Part shown: positions 33,258 to 42,424 of the stretch, piece after piece
Layout of the letters: every line of letters starts with the position of its first letter
How positions within the stretch are numbered: position 1 is the stretch's first letter
From: Chloroflexota bacterium
Lineage (GTDB): Bacteria > Chloroflexota > Dehalococcoidia > Bin125
Assembly: GCA_028873865.1 (NCBI GenBank)
Contig: JAPPNI010000018.1
Coordinates: 54,671-118,670 of the forward strand
Direction of reading: 5' to 3'
DNA length: 64,000 bases
Notes under the pieces: generated by a model
Databases searched by the model: none
What the model was told of the DNA's origin: nothing
The model's input: the letters and a program-made list of their open reading frames with translations, nothing else
Program-made: the position numbers and the translations under genes

Positions 33258-35462
33258 ATGGCGACCCAGACGGTTCCCGCCGAGATCGTCGACCTGAAGA
33301 AACATCCAACGCTCGACGTGCTCGTCGATGTGCTGGAGCAGTACCTCGCTCCGGCAGATCGAGATCTGGTGCTGTCGGCCTATGACTATGCAAAAGAGAA
33401 GCATGAGGGGCATCAGCGGCGCTCCGGGCATCCGTACATCGAGCACCCGCTGGCTGCGGCGATTACCTGCGCGGAGCTGCAGCTCGACGTGCCCGCAGTT
33501 CAGGCCGCACTGCTCCATGACGTGATGGAGGACTGCGGCGTCACACGCTCCCAACTGGTGAGCGAGTTTGGCGTTGACGTTGCCAAACTGGTCGACGGCG
33601 CGACCAAGCTGTCGGCGCTGCAGTTGCCGCGAGTGACGGGAACGATCGACCGCGAGGCCCAGGCTGAGAACCTTCGCAAGATGTTCGTCGCGATGGCGGA
33701 CGATGTACGCGTCGTCATCGTCAAGCTGGCTGACCGCCTGCACAACATGCGCACCCTCGATGCCATGCGCCCCGAGAAACAGATTCAGATCTCACGCGAG
33801 ACGATGGAGATCTACGCGCCCCTCGCGGCCCGGCTCGGCATCTGGCAGATTCGCGCCCAGCTTGAGGACCTGTCGTTCAAGTACCTGGAGCCCGAAGAGT
33901 ACCAACGCATCTCGGAGCTGGTTGCTTCCCGGCGCCAGACCCGTGAGCGCTACCTGGGACAGATTCGCGTCCAGCTCGAGAATGCGCTGGAAGCGGCCGG
34001 CCTGTCGGCGCAGGTGCGCGGGCGCGTGAAGCATCTGCACTCGATTCACCAGAAAATCGAGAAGTACTCGGCTCAAGGCAAGTCATTCGACGACATCTAC
34101 GACCTGCTTGCTTTGCGCGTGCTGACCGATAGTACGAGCGACTGCTACGCCGTATTGGGCGTCGTTCACGGACTGTGGCGTCCGCTGCCGGGCGAGTTCG
34201 ACGACTACATCGCCAGTCCACGCCCCAGCGGCTATCAGTCCCTGCACACGACTGCGTTCTGGTCGCCCTCGCACGCGGTCGAAGTTCAGATTCGCACGCA
34301 CGACATGGACCAGGAGGCGGAATATGGCGTCGCCGTGCACTGGGTCTACAAGGAGAACCGTCACAACGCGATGAACGATCGCGAGCGGATGTCGTGGTTG
34401 CGACAACTGGTCGAGTGGCAGGGTGAGCTGTCCGGCGCGGATGACTTCCTCGAAACCCTGCGTTCCGACGTGTTCCAGGATCAGGTGTTCGTCCACACTC
34501 CGAAGGGTGAGATTCTGGCGCTCCGCGCCGGGGCGACACCGTTGGATTTCGCATTCCGGATTCACACCGATGTCGGCTACCAGTGCGTGGGAGCCAAGGT
34601 CAACGGACGGCTGGCTCGGCTCTCCACGCCGTTGGAAAACGGCGATGTCGTCGAAATCGTCACTAGCCGAACCGCGCGGGGTCCGAGCCGTGATTGGCTC
34701 AACCCCGCCCTCGGCTACGTCACGACGCAGCACGCGCGGACAAAGATTCGACAGTGGTTCAATCGACAGGCGCGGACCGAGAACATTGCGCGCGGGCGCG
34801 ACGAGTTGGAACGCGAGCTTCGCCGTTTGAGTCTGAAGCTGCCGAATGTTGAAGCGGAAGTGATGGAGGCGGCTCGAAGCAAGAGCATGGAGGATGCGTT
34901 GGCCATTATCGGCGCCGGCGATCTCACAGCCCACGCTGTTGCGTTGAAAGTCGCCTCCGCCGACGAAGAGGAAGCGGACGTTGCGCCGGCGATCGAGGTG
35001 GTCCGCACACCGGCAACCCCCAGCGCCGACGCCGTTCAGGTTTTGGGCGGTTCGAACATGCTGACCCGGCTGGCGCCCTGCTGCTCACCGCAGGTCGGCG
35101 AGGAGATCACCGGGTTCATCACGCGCAGCCGCGGCGTCACCATTCACCGGCGGGAATGCCCCAACATCCTCTCTGTCGGCGACGACGAGCGAGTCGTTCC
35201 GGTCCGCTGGAACACCTTCCGCGGGCTGACCGAGGCGCGGCTCAAGGTGATGGGTTGGGATCGCGTTGGCCTGGCGCGCGACGTGGCAACCGTCTGCGCC
35301 GATGAGAACGTGAACATGGTCTCCTTCATCACCGGCGAGCCTGACCGTGGGGCAGTCACGCTGACCTTCACGGTCGAGGCGAACGGACTGAGACAACTGC
35401 AGCGCGTGATGTCGAAGCTCGACGGCGTGCATGGAGTGATGAGCGTCGAGCGCGAATACTAG
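33258..35462 (+). CDS. rel: Bifunctional (p)ppGpp synthetase/hydrolase (Rel/SpoT type)
   Basis: Stringent-response enzyme, 734 residues from the ATG at 33258 (an upstream in-frame GTG at 33198 lies before the -10 box). Domains: HD hydrolase (GHPYIEHPLAAA ... LLHDVMED, DRLHNMRTL), synthetase (SFDDIYDLLALRV, YIASPRPSGYQSLHTT, VEVQIRTHDMDQEAEYGVAVHW), TGS (FVHTPKGEILALRAGATPLDFAF), a zinc/helical CC region with CCSPQVGEEITGFITRSRGVTIHRREC, and a C-terminal ACT domain. A single long enzyme with an apparently intact HD site suggests both synthesis and hydrolysis of (p)ppGpp. Confidence 0.95.
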   Translation: MATQTVPAEIVDLKKHPTLDVLVDVLEQYLAPADRDLVLSAYDYAKEKHEGHQRRSGHPYIEHPLAAAITCAELQLDVPAVQAALLHDVMEDCGVTRSQLVSEFGVDVAKLVDGATKLSALQLPRVTGTIDREAQAENLRKMFVAMADDVRVVIVKLADRLHNMRTLDAMRPEKQIQISRETMEIYAPLAARLGIWQIRAQLEDLSFKYLEPEEYQRISELVASRRQTRERYLGQIRVQLENALEAAGLSAQVRGRVKHLHSIHQKIEKYSAQGKSFDDIYDLLALRVLTDSTSDCYAVLGVVHGLWRPLPGEFDDYIASPRPSGYQSLHTTAFWSPSHAVEVQIRTHDMDQEAEYGVAVHWVYKENRHNAMNDRERMSWLRQLVEWQGELSGADDFLETLRSDVFQDQVFVHTPKGEILALRAGATPLDFAFRIHTDVGYQCVGAKVNGRLARLSTPLENGDVVEIVTSRTARGPSRDWLNPALGYVTTQHARTKIRQWFNRQARTENIARGRDELERELRRLSLKLPNVEAEVMEAARSKSMEDALAIIGAGDLTAHAVALKVASADEEEADVAPAIEVVRTPATPSADAVQVLGGSNMLTRLAPCCSPQVGEEITGFITRSRGVTIHRRECPNILSVGDDERVVPVRWNTFRGLTEARLKVMGWDRVGLARDVATVCADENVNMVSFITGEPDRGAVTLTFTVEANGLRQLQRVMSKLDGVHGVMSVEREY

Positions 35463-35472
35463 GCGCCGCGCC

Positions 35473-36606
35473 CTATGGTTTGAGCGCCGCAACCAGGCGA
35501 TCGATGTCGGACTCGGGTGTGTAGAAGTGCGGCGAGGCGCGGAGCCGGCCGAAGCGCACCGCTGTGATGATGCCCGACTCCTGCAATCTCTCCCATGTCT
35601 CGTCGACGGTTTCTCGTTCGGCCAACTCCGGCGGCGGGTCGAAGATCACGATTCCGCTGCGCTCCGATTCCCCCCGTGGTGAAAAGACGCGACAGCCGGC
35701 ATCGGTCAGTGCGTCGCACAGATATGCGGTCACCGACTCCAGCTGGGCCCAGACATTGTCGATGCCCACGTTGAGCAGATGCCGGATCGCCGCCCGCATC
35801 CCGAGCATCGCGGCCGTCGGCGTGGCGCCGGGCTCAAACCGCGAAGCGGTCGGCGAGAGGATGAGCTCCTCATTTCCCGCCGCCAGGCCTCCATCCATAC
35901 TGTTGGCGCCCAGCACTGGCGGGATCAGGCCGTCGATCAGTTCTTCTCGGATGTAGAGCATCCCGGAGCCGGTCGGCCCCAGCATCCACTTGTGTCCGCC
36001 GGCCGCGAGGATGTCGATGTCGTCGTCCACCACATTGACCGGCAGCGCGCCTGCCGACTGAATCGCATCGACGGAGAGCAGGCCGCCGACCGCATGGACC
36101 GCATCAGCGATCGGCCGCAGGTTGGAGCGGAAGCCGCTGCCCCACTGGACGTGCGAGATGCCGACCAGCTTCGTCCGCTCGGAGACGGCGGAGATGATGT
36201 CTTCAGTGGGAATGCGACCATCGTCCTGCTGGTAGACCACATCCAGCTCGACTCCGCGCTGCTGGAGCGCGTTGTAGAAGTGCCGGTTGGAGGGGTACTC
36301 GGCGTCGGTGACCAGAATGCGATCGCCGTTCTGCAGGTTCAACGCGCCGGCCGAGACCGATACGCCGGTGGCTGTGTTGGGCACAAATGCAATCTCGTTC
36401 GGACTGCGAGCGCCGATCAGTTCGGCCGAGGCCGCTCGGAAGTCCTGCATGTCCTCCATCCAGGTCGAACCGAAGTATCCGGCGCGCGCCGCCTGGTCGG
36501 CGTACTCATGCACCGCGCGGGCGACATCGGCAGGAAGCGGCGACACTCCGGCGTGGTTGAAAAAAGCCAGACCGTGGTCGAGAACGGGGTACATGTTGTT
36601 GGTCAT
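35473..36606 (-). CDS. Class V aminotransferase (PLP-dependent)
   Basis: 377 residues of the fold-type I PLP family, cysteine desulfurase/selenocysteine lyase-like. PLP lysine is in AAGGHKWMLGPTGSGMLY; an upstream Asp/Gln site is SVDAIQSAG, and FVPNTATGVSVSA supplies the phosphate loop. N-terminus LAFFNHAGVSPLP is typical of the isopenicillin-N-epimerase-like branch. The catalytic Cys of NifS/IscS is not evident, so a desulfurase role is unlikely. Convergent with rel; substrate unknown. Confidence 0.85.
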   Translation of the reverse strand: MTNNMYPVLDHGLAFFNHAGVSPLPADVARAVHEYADQAARAGYFGSTWMEDMQDFRAASAELIGARSPNEIAFVPNTATGVSVSAGALNLQNGDRILVTDAEYPSNRHFYNALQQRGVELDVVYQQDDGRIPTEDIISAVSERTKLVGISHVQWGSGFRSNLRPIADAVHAVGGLLSVDAIQSAGALPVNVVDDDIDILAAGGHKWMLGPTGSGMLYIREELIDGLIPPVLGANSMDGGLAAGNEELILSPTASRFEPGATPTAAMLGMRAAIRHLLNVGIDNVWAQLESVTAYLCDALTDAGCRVFSPRGESERSGIVIFDPPPELAERETVDETWERLQESGIITAVRFGRLRASPHFYTPESDIDRLVAALKP

Positions 36607-36665
36607 CGGTTGCGCTCCATTGTGGAGATTCTAGGCACGATCGGTTCTTGGCGGTCGAAAAGGAC

Positions 36666-36695
36666 TTGCCTCATCGAGAATTCGTGTTCTATAGT
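36666..36695 (+). promoter_or_regulatory. Promoter of the comM-like gene
   Basis: TTGCCT at 36666-36671 and TATAGT at 36690-36695, spacer 18 nt. Leader about 58 nt, ending in GGGAGG 6 nt before the ATG at 36760. Confidence 0.65.
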
Positions 36696-36759
36696 ACCTG
36701 CCAGGGAGAGAACTCAAGTTTGGTATTAGTGTTCTGTCCGAAACCCTGGGAGGATGGTA

Positions 36760-38313
36760 ATGCACACTCGAGTAAACGGCGGAGCAGTCATCGGACTGGA
36801 CGGAGCGCCAATCTGCGTGGAGGTCGACATCTCGTCGGGAATGCCCAAGACGACGATTGTGGGCTTACCTGATGCGGCTGTAGACGAAGCTCGCGAACGC
36901 GTCCGATCTGCGATTCGCAACGCTGGCGCGGGCTTTCCCACAAAACGGGTCACCGTCAATCTGGCTCCCGCGCATATTCGCAAGGAAGGCGCCGGCTACG
37001 ATCTGCCGATTGCGGTCGGCATGCTGGTCGCGACTGGCCAAGTCTGCGAATCGGCGGTGCAGGACACCTTGTTCCTCGGGGAACTTGCCCTGGACGGCGA
37101 ACTTCGCCATGTGCGCGGCGTGCTCTCGGTGGCGGCGGCGGCTCGCGACGCCTCAGTCCGGCGCATCGTGGTGCCCAAGGTGGACGCCGAGGAGGCTTCG
37201 CTGATCGAAGGTATCGAAGTCGTGGCGGTCGATTCGCTGCGCGACTGGATCGAGATCGCGACCGAGGAGCGCCCGATCAGTGACGCCATCTGGCAGACAC
37301 GTCACGCGACTGGCGAGGAAACGGAGTCGGAATATGACGGCCACGACTTCTCGGACGTTCGCGGGCAGGAACATGTCAAGCGGGCGTTGGAGGTCGCTGC
37401 GGCCGGCGGGCACAATCTGCTCATGTGCGGACCGCCCGGCGCTGGCAAGACACTGCTGGCCTCGTGTCTGCCCGGGATCCTGCCGCCACTGAGCACCCAG
37501 GAGGCCCTGGAAGTGACCAAGATCGCGTCAATCTCCGGCATGACCGGGGGGAACAAGCTAGTCCGCGAGCGTCCATTCCGAGCGCCGCACCACACGATTT
37601 CCAACGCCGGACTGGTCGGCGGTGGACAGCGTCTGCGTCCGGGTGAGGTCACGATGGCGCATCGCGGCGTCCTGTTTCTGGATGAGTTGCCGGAGTTTTC
37701 TGTGCGCGCGTTGGAGACGATGCGGCAGCCGCTGGAAGATCGGCGGATCACGATCTCACGGGCACACGGCACGGTGACCTATCCGGCCGACGTTTGCCTC
37801 GTGGGTGCGATGAACCCGTGTCCATGTGGAAATTTCGGCTCAGACCAGCACTGCACCTGCTCCGACGGCGCCGTGTATCGATACCAGCGCCGAATTTCTG
37901 GTCCGGTGCTCGATCGAATCGACATGTTCGTTGACGTCCCGCGCGTGGATGTGCAGAAGCTGATGGAGCCCTCGAGTGACTCTCGTCCGCCGAGCGCAGA
38001 ACCGTCCTCAGAGGTCAGACGCCGTGTGGTGCGTGCTCGCGACGTTCAGAGGGAGCGCTTTGGAGAGCTGGGGCCGAACGCGAACGCCTCCCTGTCGGCG
38101 CGCGAAGTGAACCAGCATTGCTACAGCCAGCTCGACGATCGGGCGCGGACGTTGATCCAGGAAGCGGTTGACCGGCTCAACCTGTCGGCACGAGGGTTCC
38201 ACCGAGTGCTGAAGGTGGCGCGAACCATTTCCGATCTCGCCGAATCAGAGACGATCACCGCCCAGCACGTTGCCGAGGCCGTGCAGTACCGGAGGAGGGC
38301 CAATCTGAGTTAG
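36760..38313 (+). CDS. YifB/ComM-family AAA+ ATPase (Mg-chelatase-like)
   Basis: 517 residues. N-terminal ChlI/Lon-protease-like domain (VEVDISSGMPKTTIVGLPDAAVDEARERVRSA, APAHIRKEGAGYDLPIAVG), then AAA+ with Walker A GPPGAGKTLLAS, Walker B VLFLDELPEF and sensor GAMNPCPCGNFG. C-terminal helical domain with LNLSARGFHRVLKVARTISDLA. In competent bacteria ComM is a branch-migration helicase for transformation. The Cys-rich PCPCGNF...HCTC segment is typical. ATG at 36760 is chosen because GGGAGG lies 6 nt upstream; the ATG at 36754 abuts it. Confidence 0.92.
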   Translation: MHTRVNGGAVIGLDGAPICVEVDISSGMPKTTIVGLPDAAVDEARERVRSAIRNAGAGFPTKRVTVNLAPAHIRKEGAGYDLPIAVGMLVATGQVCESAVQDTLFLGELALDGELRHVRGVLSVAAAARDASVRRIVVPKVDAEEASLIEGIEVVAVDSLRDWIEIATEERPISDAIWQTRHATGEETESEYDGHDFSDVRGQEHVKRALEVAAAGGHNLLMCGPPGAGKTLLASCLPGILPPLSTQEALEVTKIASISGMTGGNKLVRERPFRAPHHTISNAGLVGGGQRLRPGEVTMAHRGVLFLDELPEFSVRALETMRQPLEDRRITISRAHGTVTYPADVCLVGAMNPCPCGNFGSDQHCTCSDGAVYRYQRRISGPVLDRIDMFVDVPRVDVQKLMEPSSDSRPPSAEPSSEVRRRVVRARDVQRERFGELGPNANASLSAREVNQHCYSQLDDRARTLIQEAVDRLNLSARGFHRVLKVARTISDLAESETITAQHVAEAVQYRRRANLS

Positions 38314-38324
38314 ACGGTTGGTGT

Positions 38325-38347
38325 GGACAAGCGTTTGCGGCTTGTTC
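38325..38347 (+). terminator. Weak terminator-like hairpin after the comM-like gene
   Basis: GGACAAGC/GCTTGTTC stem with a 7-nt loop 11 nt after the stop. It lacks a T tract, so intrinsic termination is uncertain. The rest of the 163-bp gap (to 38476) shows an AAAGGGAAA ribosome site and nothing else clear. Confidence 0.35.
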
Positions 38348-38476
38348 ACCGCTGGTTTCGGAGAGCTTTACCGGCCGTAACTAGGTCGTTAATCAGCGGT
38401 CGAGCGCCTAGTTCCTAGCCTGCTCTGAGCAACTGGCACTGGTGCCAGGTACCTGAGTGGGAAAGGGAAACACCGC

Positions 38477-40462
38477 ATGAGTTCCGACAATTCGTCGAGC
38501 GGATTTGCGCCGCTGAACTGGATCTCGAAGAGAACGCGTTCCGCCTATCACTGCAAGATTTCGTGCGACGACGCGTGCTTCAAGCCTGTGCCGAACCAGA
38601 GCGGCAACGAGCCGTTCGCTGCAATCCTGAACCGGCGTATCTCACGTCGCTCGCTCGTGAGGGCGACGATCGCCGGCGCTCCGCTGTTGGCGCTCAGCAC
38701 CTCTCCGCTGGGCTCGCAGATCTTCGGCTCAGCGCCGTTGACGAGTCGAGCGGATGCTGCTTCGAGCACCGTGGGCCTGCAGAGCATTCCCCATGACAAC
38801 GAAGACGCGATCAATATCTCAGACGGCTATAGCTCCAATGTCGTGATCCGCTGGGGCGACGGCGTGATTCCCGGAGCTCCGGACTTCAGCCTGAGCTGCC
38901 AGACAGCTGAGGCCGCGCGAAAACAGTTAGGCTTCAACTGCGATTACAACGGCTTCTTCCCGCTGCTCCCAGGACAGAGCCAGCGTGGTCTGCTCGGGAT
39001 CAATCACGAGTACACCAGCCCTGTTGACATGTTCCCCGACTATGACGCGGACAATGTGACGTCCGAACAAGCGGCGATCGAGATCGCTTCGCACGGTATG
39101 TCGATCGTGGAAGTCTCACGCGCCGACAACGGCTCGTGGTCGTACAACCCGTCGTCGTCGCACAACTTCCGCATCACCGGTGAGACCCGGATGATGCTGA
39201 CCGGACCTGGCGCGGGCAGCATCCACACGATCACCCAGGCCGACCCGACGGGCGCCGAGGTATTGGGCATGCTCAATAACTGTGCCGGTGGCCGAACGCC
39301 ATGGGGCACCATTCTGACGGCCGAAGAAAACTTCAACCAGTACTTCGCCAACGCCGGCACAGCCGGGGCCGTAGCGCGATACGGGCTCCCCGAGCTCGCT
39401 TCCCGGCGGCACTGGGAAGACTTCTACGACCGCTTCGACGTCAGCCGGGAGCCAAACGAGCCGAATCGCTTCGGCTACCTCGTCGAAATCGACCCGTACG
39501 ACCCGAGTTTCACTCCTCGCAAGCACACGGCCATGGGGCGTTTCAAGCACGAGGCAGCGACGGTCACGCTGTCGGACGATGGACGGGCCGTGGTCTACTC
39601 CGGCGACGACGAACGGTTTGACTACGTCTACAAGTTCATCAGCAACGACCGCTACAACATCTTCAGCCGTTCGGCGAATCTTGACCTGCTTTCCTCGGGC
39701 ACGCTCTACGTGGCGAAGTTCAACGACGACGGCACGGGAGAGTGGCTGCCGCTCGCCGCCGGCACGCCCCCGCTCCACGCATGGACCAACGCACAGATCG
39801 CCACGTTCACCAAGCTCGCGGCCGACGAGGTCGGCGCGACGCCGATGGATCGTCCCGAGGACATCGAAGTCAACCCGATCAACCACCGCGTCTACATCGC
39901 GTTGACCAACAACACCCGGCGCGGGACCGAGGGATACGACCCGGTAGACAGCGCCAACCCACGCGGGCCGAACACGCACGGCCACATCCTCGAGCTGACC
40001 GAGAACGGCGGCGACGCTGCTGCGCGTCGCTTCACCTGGGACATCTTCATCCTCTGCGGCGACCCGTCCGACGCGGAGCAGGAGACCTACTTCGCCGGCT
40101 TTGACAAGAGCGAACTCGACTCCATTTCGGCTCCCGACAATCTGGCGATCGATGCAAACGGAAACTTGTGGATCTCCACCGACGGTCAGCCGAGCAAACT
40201 CGGACAGGCCGATGCGATCTATGTGGTCCCGACCGCCGGTCCCGAGCGCGGACGGATTCGCCGATTCATGACCGGCGTTCCAGCAGGTGAAATGGCAGGA
40301 CCGGAGTTCACGCCCGACTTCGCAACGCTATTCGTCAGCGTTCAGCACCCCGGCGAGAGCGGCGGCCTGGATGAGCCAACCAGCACCTGGCCCGATGGCG
40401 ACTTCCCCCGCCCCAGTGTCGTCGCGGCCTACAAGGACGACGGCGGGGTTGTCGGTACCTAG
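38477..40462 (+). CDS. PhoX-like DUF839 phosphatase, Tat-exported
   Basis: 661 residues, exported: after a 50-residue leader with CDDACFKPVPNQSGNEPF comes a twin-arginine motif ISRRSLVRATIAG and a hydrophobic stretch. The mature part matches the PhoX/DUF839 family: GLLGINHEYT, GRTPWGTILTAEENFNQ, GRFKHEAATV, VVYSGDDERFDYVYKF, PMDRPEDIEVNP and LAIDANGNLWISTDG. PhoX enzymes are Ca/Fe phosphomonoesterases. The position that carries a metal-bridging cysteine in characterised PhoX is alanine here (LTAEE), so the metal site may differ. Phosphate scavenging or another hydrolysis is likely. Confidence 0.85.
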   Translation: MSSDNSSSGFAPLNWISKRTRSAYHCKISCDDACFKPVPNQSGNEPFAAILNRRISRRSLVRATIAGAPLLALSTSPLGSQIFGSAPLTSRADAASSTVGLQSIPHDNEDAINISDGYSSNVVIRWGDGVIPGAPDFSLSCQTAEAARKQLGFNCDYNGFFPLLPGQSQRGLLGINHEYTSPVDMFPDYDADNVTSEQAAIEIASHGMSIVEVSRADNGSWSYNPSSSHNFRITGETRMMLTGPGAGSIHTITQADPTGAEVLGMLNNCAGGRTPWGTILTAEENFNQYFANAGTAGAVARYGLPELASRRHWEDFYDRFDVSREPNEPNRFGYLVEIDPYDPSFTPRKHTAMGRFKHEAATVTLSDDGRAVVYSGDDERFDYVYKFISNDRYNIFSRSANLDLLSSGTLYVAKFNDDGTGEWLPLAAGTPPLHAWTNAQIATFTKLAADEVGATPMDRPEDIEVNPINHRVYIALTNNTRRGTEGYDPVDSANPRGPNTHGHILELTENGGDAAARRFTWDIFILCGDPSDAEQETYFAGFDKSELDSISAPDNLAIDANGNLWISTDGQPSKLGQADAIYVVPTAGPERGRIRRFMTGVPAGEMAGPEFTPDFATLFVSVQHPGESGGLDEPTSTWPDGDFPRPSVVAAYKDDGGVVGT

Positions 40463-40490
40463 GTCCGATACACCGTCTCAGCTGGTCTGT

Positions 40491-40518
40491 CAGCGCCGCT
40501 GCCGGAGGAGCGGCGCTG
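40491..40518 (+). terminator. Terminator-like hairpin after phoX-like gene
   Basis: Perfect 10-bp stem CAGCGCCGCT/AGCGGCGCTG with an 8-nt loop, 28 nt after the stop. Only TT follows, so the T tract is weak. Confidence 0.6.
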
Positions 40519-40566
40519 TTGCATCTCGCCGGTCTGGCCGGGGGACGGTGATATCGTGACGTTCGC

Positions 40567-40641
40567 GCCCCCGTAGCTCAGGGGATAGAGCACCGGCCTC
40601 CGGAGCCGGGAGCGTAGGTTCGAATCCTACCGGGGGTACCA
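40567..40641 (+). tRNA. tRNA-Arg (anticodon CCG)
   Basis: 75 nt including an encoded CCA. Acceptor stem GCCCCCG/CGGGGGT with a G-T first pair, D-arm GCTCAGGGGATAGAGC, anticodon stem CCGGC/GCCGG with loop CTCCGGA (anticodon CCG), and T-arm GTAGGTTCGAATCCTAC. Reads CGG codons, suitable for this high-GC genome. Confidence 0.97.
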
Positions 40642-40657
40642 GCGGCAGCCTGCCCAC

Positions 40658-41476
40658 TCAATCCGTTCTCCAGCTGATCACCATGGCCGACGATGGCGTG
40701 CGCCAGGTCGGTCGATACACCTCGCCTCGTTCAAACAGCGAGCCGATCGCTCGCCGAACGTTCGACTCCGCCTGGGGATGGTCGAACGCCGCAAGTTCTT
40801 CCAGCGCAAAATGGACCGCCTCGTCGTTAGTGGCAGGCAGCCGTTCCGGCCAGGTGAACGATTGATCAATCACCTGCACGTCGGGCACGATGCCCAGATC
40901 CCAGATCACGGGAAGCAGCTCGCGAAATCCCGGCGATGGCGCCTCCTGCTCCCCGAACGCCGTGCGAAACAGTTCGGCGCTGACGTTGGGCGGCGCGACC
41001 GTCCAGGTGAGGATCATCACGCGCCGCCGAGCCGACGCGTGCATCGCCCGAATGAACGCCTCGATGTCATTGATGAAGTACGTGACGTCCACGGTGAGCA
41101 CGATGTCGGCATTGATCGGCTCAGGCAATGGCCAGCCTGCCGCGATGACCTTCGCGTTGGCGATCCCGTGTTCGGCGGTGGCGATGGAGAACTGCTCGCG
41201 CATTGCCGACGAGGGCTCAACGTTGGTCAGCGTTGTGGCCTTCAGCGCCATCGGCAGGCCAACTCGTCCGGCGCCGCCGCCGATCTCGATGATCTCGTCC
41301 TCCGGTTCGATCAACCTCAGCACAGCGGCGAGCTGCGGCTCCGGATCGCGATACGGATCGAAGCGGTAGGTGTGTGCAAAGCGTTCCCAGTAGGACTCGC
41401 CGAAGGGCGTGGCGAGTCGGGTCTGTTGCTCTTGTCGGGCGTCGACCAGAGCGTTGTAGTGTTCGGCGGCGTTCAT
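40658..41476 (-). CDS. SAM-dependent methyltransferase (class I fold)
   Basis: 272 residues. Motif I is EIIEIGGGAGRVGLPMA, followed by LTNVEPSSAMREQF (acidic ribose-binding position shifted) and DIVLTVDVTYFINDIEAFIRAMHASARRRVMILTW, the motif IV/strand 5 region. N-terminus ESYWERFAHTYRFDP is family-like for small-molecule methylases. No membrane segment. Substrate cannot be inferred. Divergent from the cyclophilin gene. Confidence 0.75.
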   Translation of the reverse strand: MNAAEHYNALVDARQEQQTRLATPFGESYWERFAHTYRFDPYRDPEPQLAAVLRLIEPEDEIIEIGGGAGRVGLPMALKATTLTNVEPSSAMREQFSIATAEHGIANAKVIAAGWPLPEPINADIVLTVDVTYFINDIEAFIRAMHASARRRVMILTWTVAPPNVSAELFRTAFGEQEAPSPGFRELLPVIWDLGIVPDVQVIDQSFTWPERLPATNDEAVHFALEELAAFDHPQAESNVRRAIGSLFERGEVYRPTWRTPSSAMVISWRTD

Positions 41477-41583
41477 TGGCGATTGAAGTTTCCTTGATGC
41501 GTGTCTGCGTCGTCATAACGTAGGGCGGTGATAGCGTAAGTTCTTGAGTGTGAATTTGGGTCGAGCGGACTGGGGGACAGCAG

Positions 41584-42384
41584 GTGTCGCAACGAGGCCG
41601 CAGCGCCCGGACGCGTCCACAACGCCTGGCGCGTCGCCGCGCTGCGTCGCGAGGATTCGACCGCGGAGGCGTCCGGCGATCGAGGTTGTTCTCACGTCCG
41701 GTGATCGCGACGGTTGGTCTGGTTATGGCCCTCGCCTTGATCGCCAGTCTGGCCGTTGTGGCATTTGACAGCGGCGGCTCCGCGCCCACTACCGATCCAC
41801 CGCCGGTGCGCCGCACCGGCTCCGAGGTTGACATCGGTGCGGTCGAAGGCAAGCCGCAATGGGATGCGCCGCCGGTGTTCAGCCTGACCGACGGCGTCGA
41901 TTACGCAGCGGAGATTGAGCTCGAGAGCGGCGACATCGTGGTCGTCGACCTCTTTCAGGACCTCGCTCCCGAGCATGTCAACAACTTCGTATTCCTCGCA
42001 CGCGAGGGCTTCTACGACGACCTGACCTTCCACCGAGTGGTCCCCGGCTTCGTCGCGCAGGCAGGCGATCCAACTGCCACGGGCACTGGCAGCGCCGGAT
42101 ACACACTGTCCGACGAGCCAATCCACGACGGTAACGAAGGCGAGCTGTCGGTCACGCCGATCGGCATCGTTTCGATGGCGCGCAGCGGACTCGGCGCGTC
42201 GTCGTCTCAGTTTTTCATCAAGCTCGGCGATCAGGACCACCTGGACGACCAGGGGTTCACATCCTTCGGCATGGTGACGTCCGGCCTCGAGTTGCTGTAC
42301 GCCTTCGATACTCGCGACCCGGCCGCGATCCCGACGCCCCCCGCCGGGCCTAAAATCGTCGCGATTCGTATCACGGAGCAATAG
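41584..42384 (+). CDS. Membrane-anchored cyclophilin-type peptidyl-prolyl isomerase
   Basis: 266 residues: a very basic N-terminus of about 38 residues, one transmembrane segment (PVIATVGLVMALALIASLAVVAF), a 40-residue linker, and a cyclophilin domain. Catalytic FHRVVPGFVAQAGDP and SSSQFFIKLGDQDHLDDQGFTSFG are present. The domain should lie outside the membrane and assist folding of exported proteins. GTG start behind GGGGGACAG. It forms a tandem pair with the soluble cyclophilin 40 nt downstream. Confidence 0.9.
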   Translation: MSQRGRSARTRPQRLARRRAASRGFDRGGVRRSRLFSRPVIATVGLVMALALIASLAVVAFDSGGSAPTTDPPPVRRTGSEVDIGAVEGKPQWDAPPVFSLTDGVDYAAEIELESGDIVVVDLFQDLAPEHVNNFVFLAREGFYDDLTFHRVVPGFVAQAGDPTATGTGSAGYTLSDEPIHDGNEGELSVTPIGIVSMARSGLGASSSQFFIKLGDQDHLDDQGFTSFGMVTSGLELLYAFDTRDPAAIPTPPAGPKIVAIRITEQ

Positions 42385-42424
42385 CAGGCATCGTTGATGC
42401 CTGCCCAGGAAATTGAGGTTTGGG

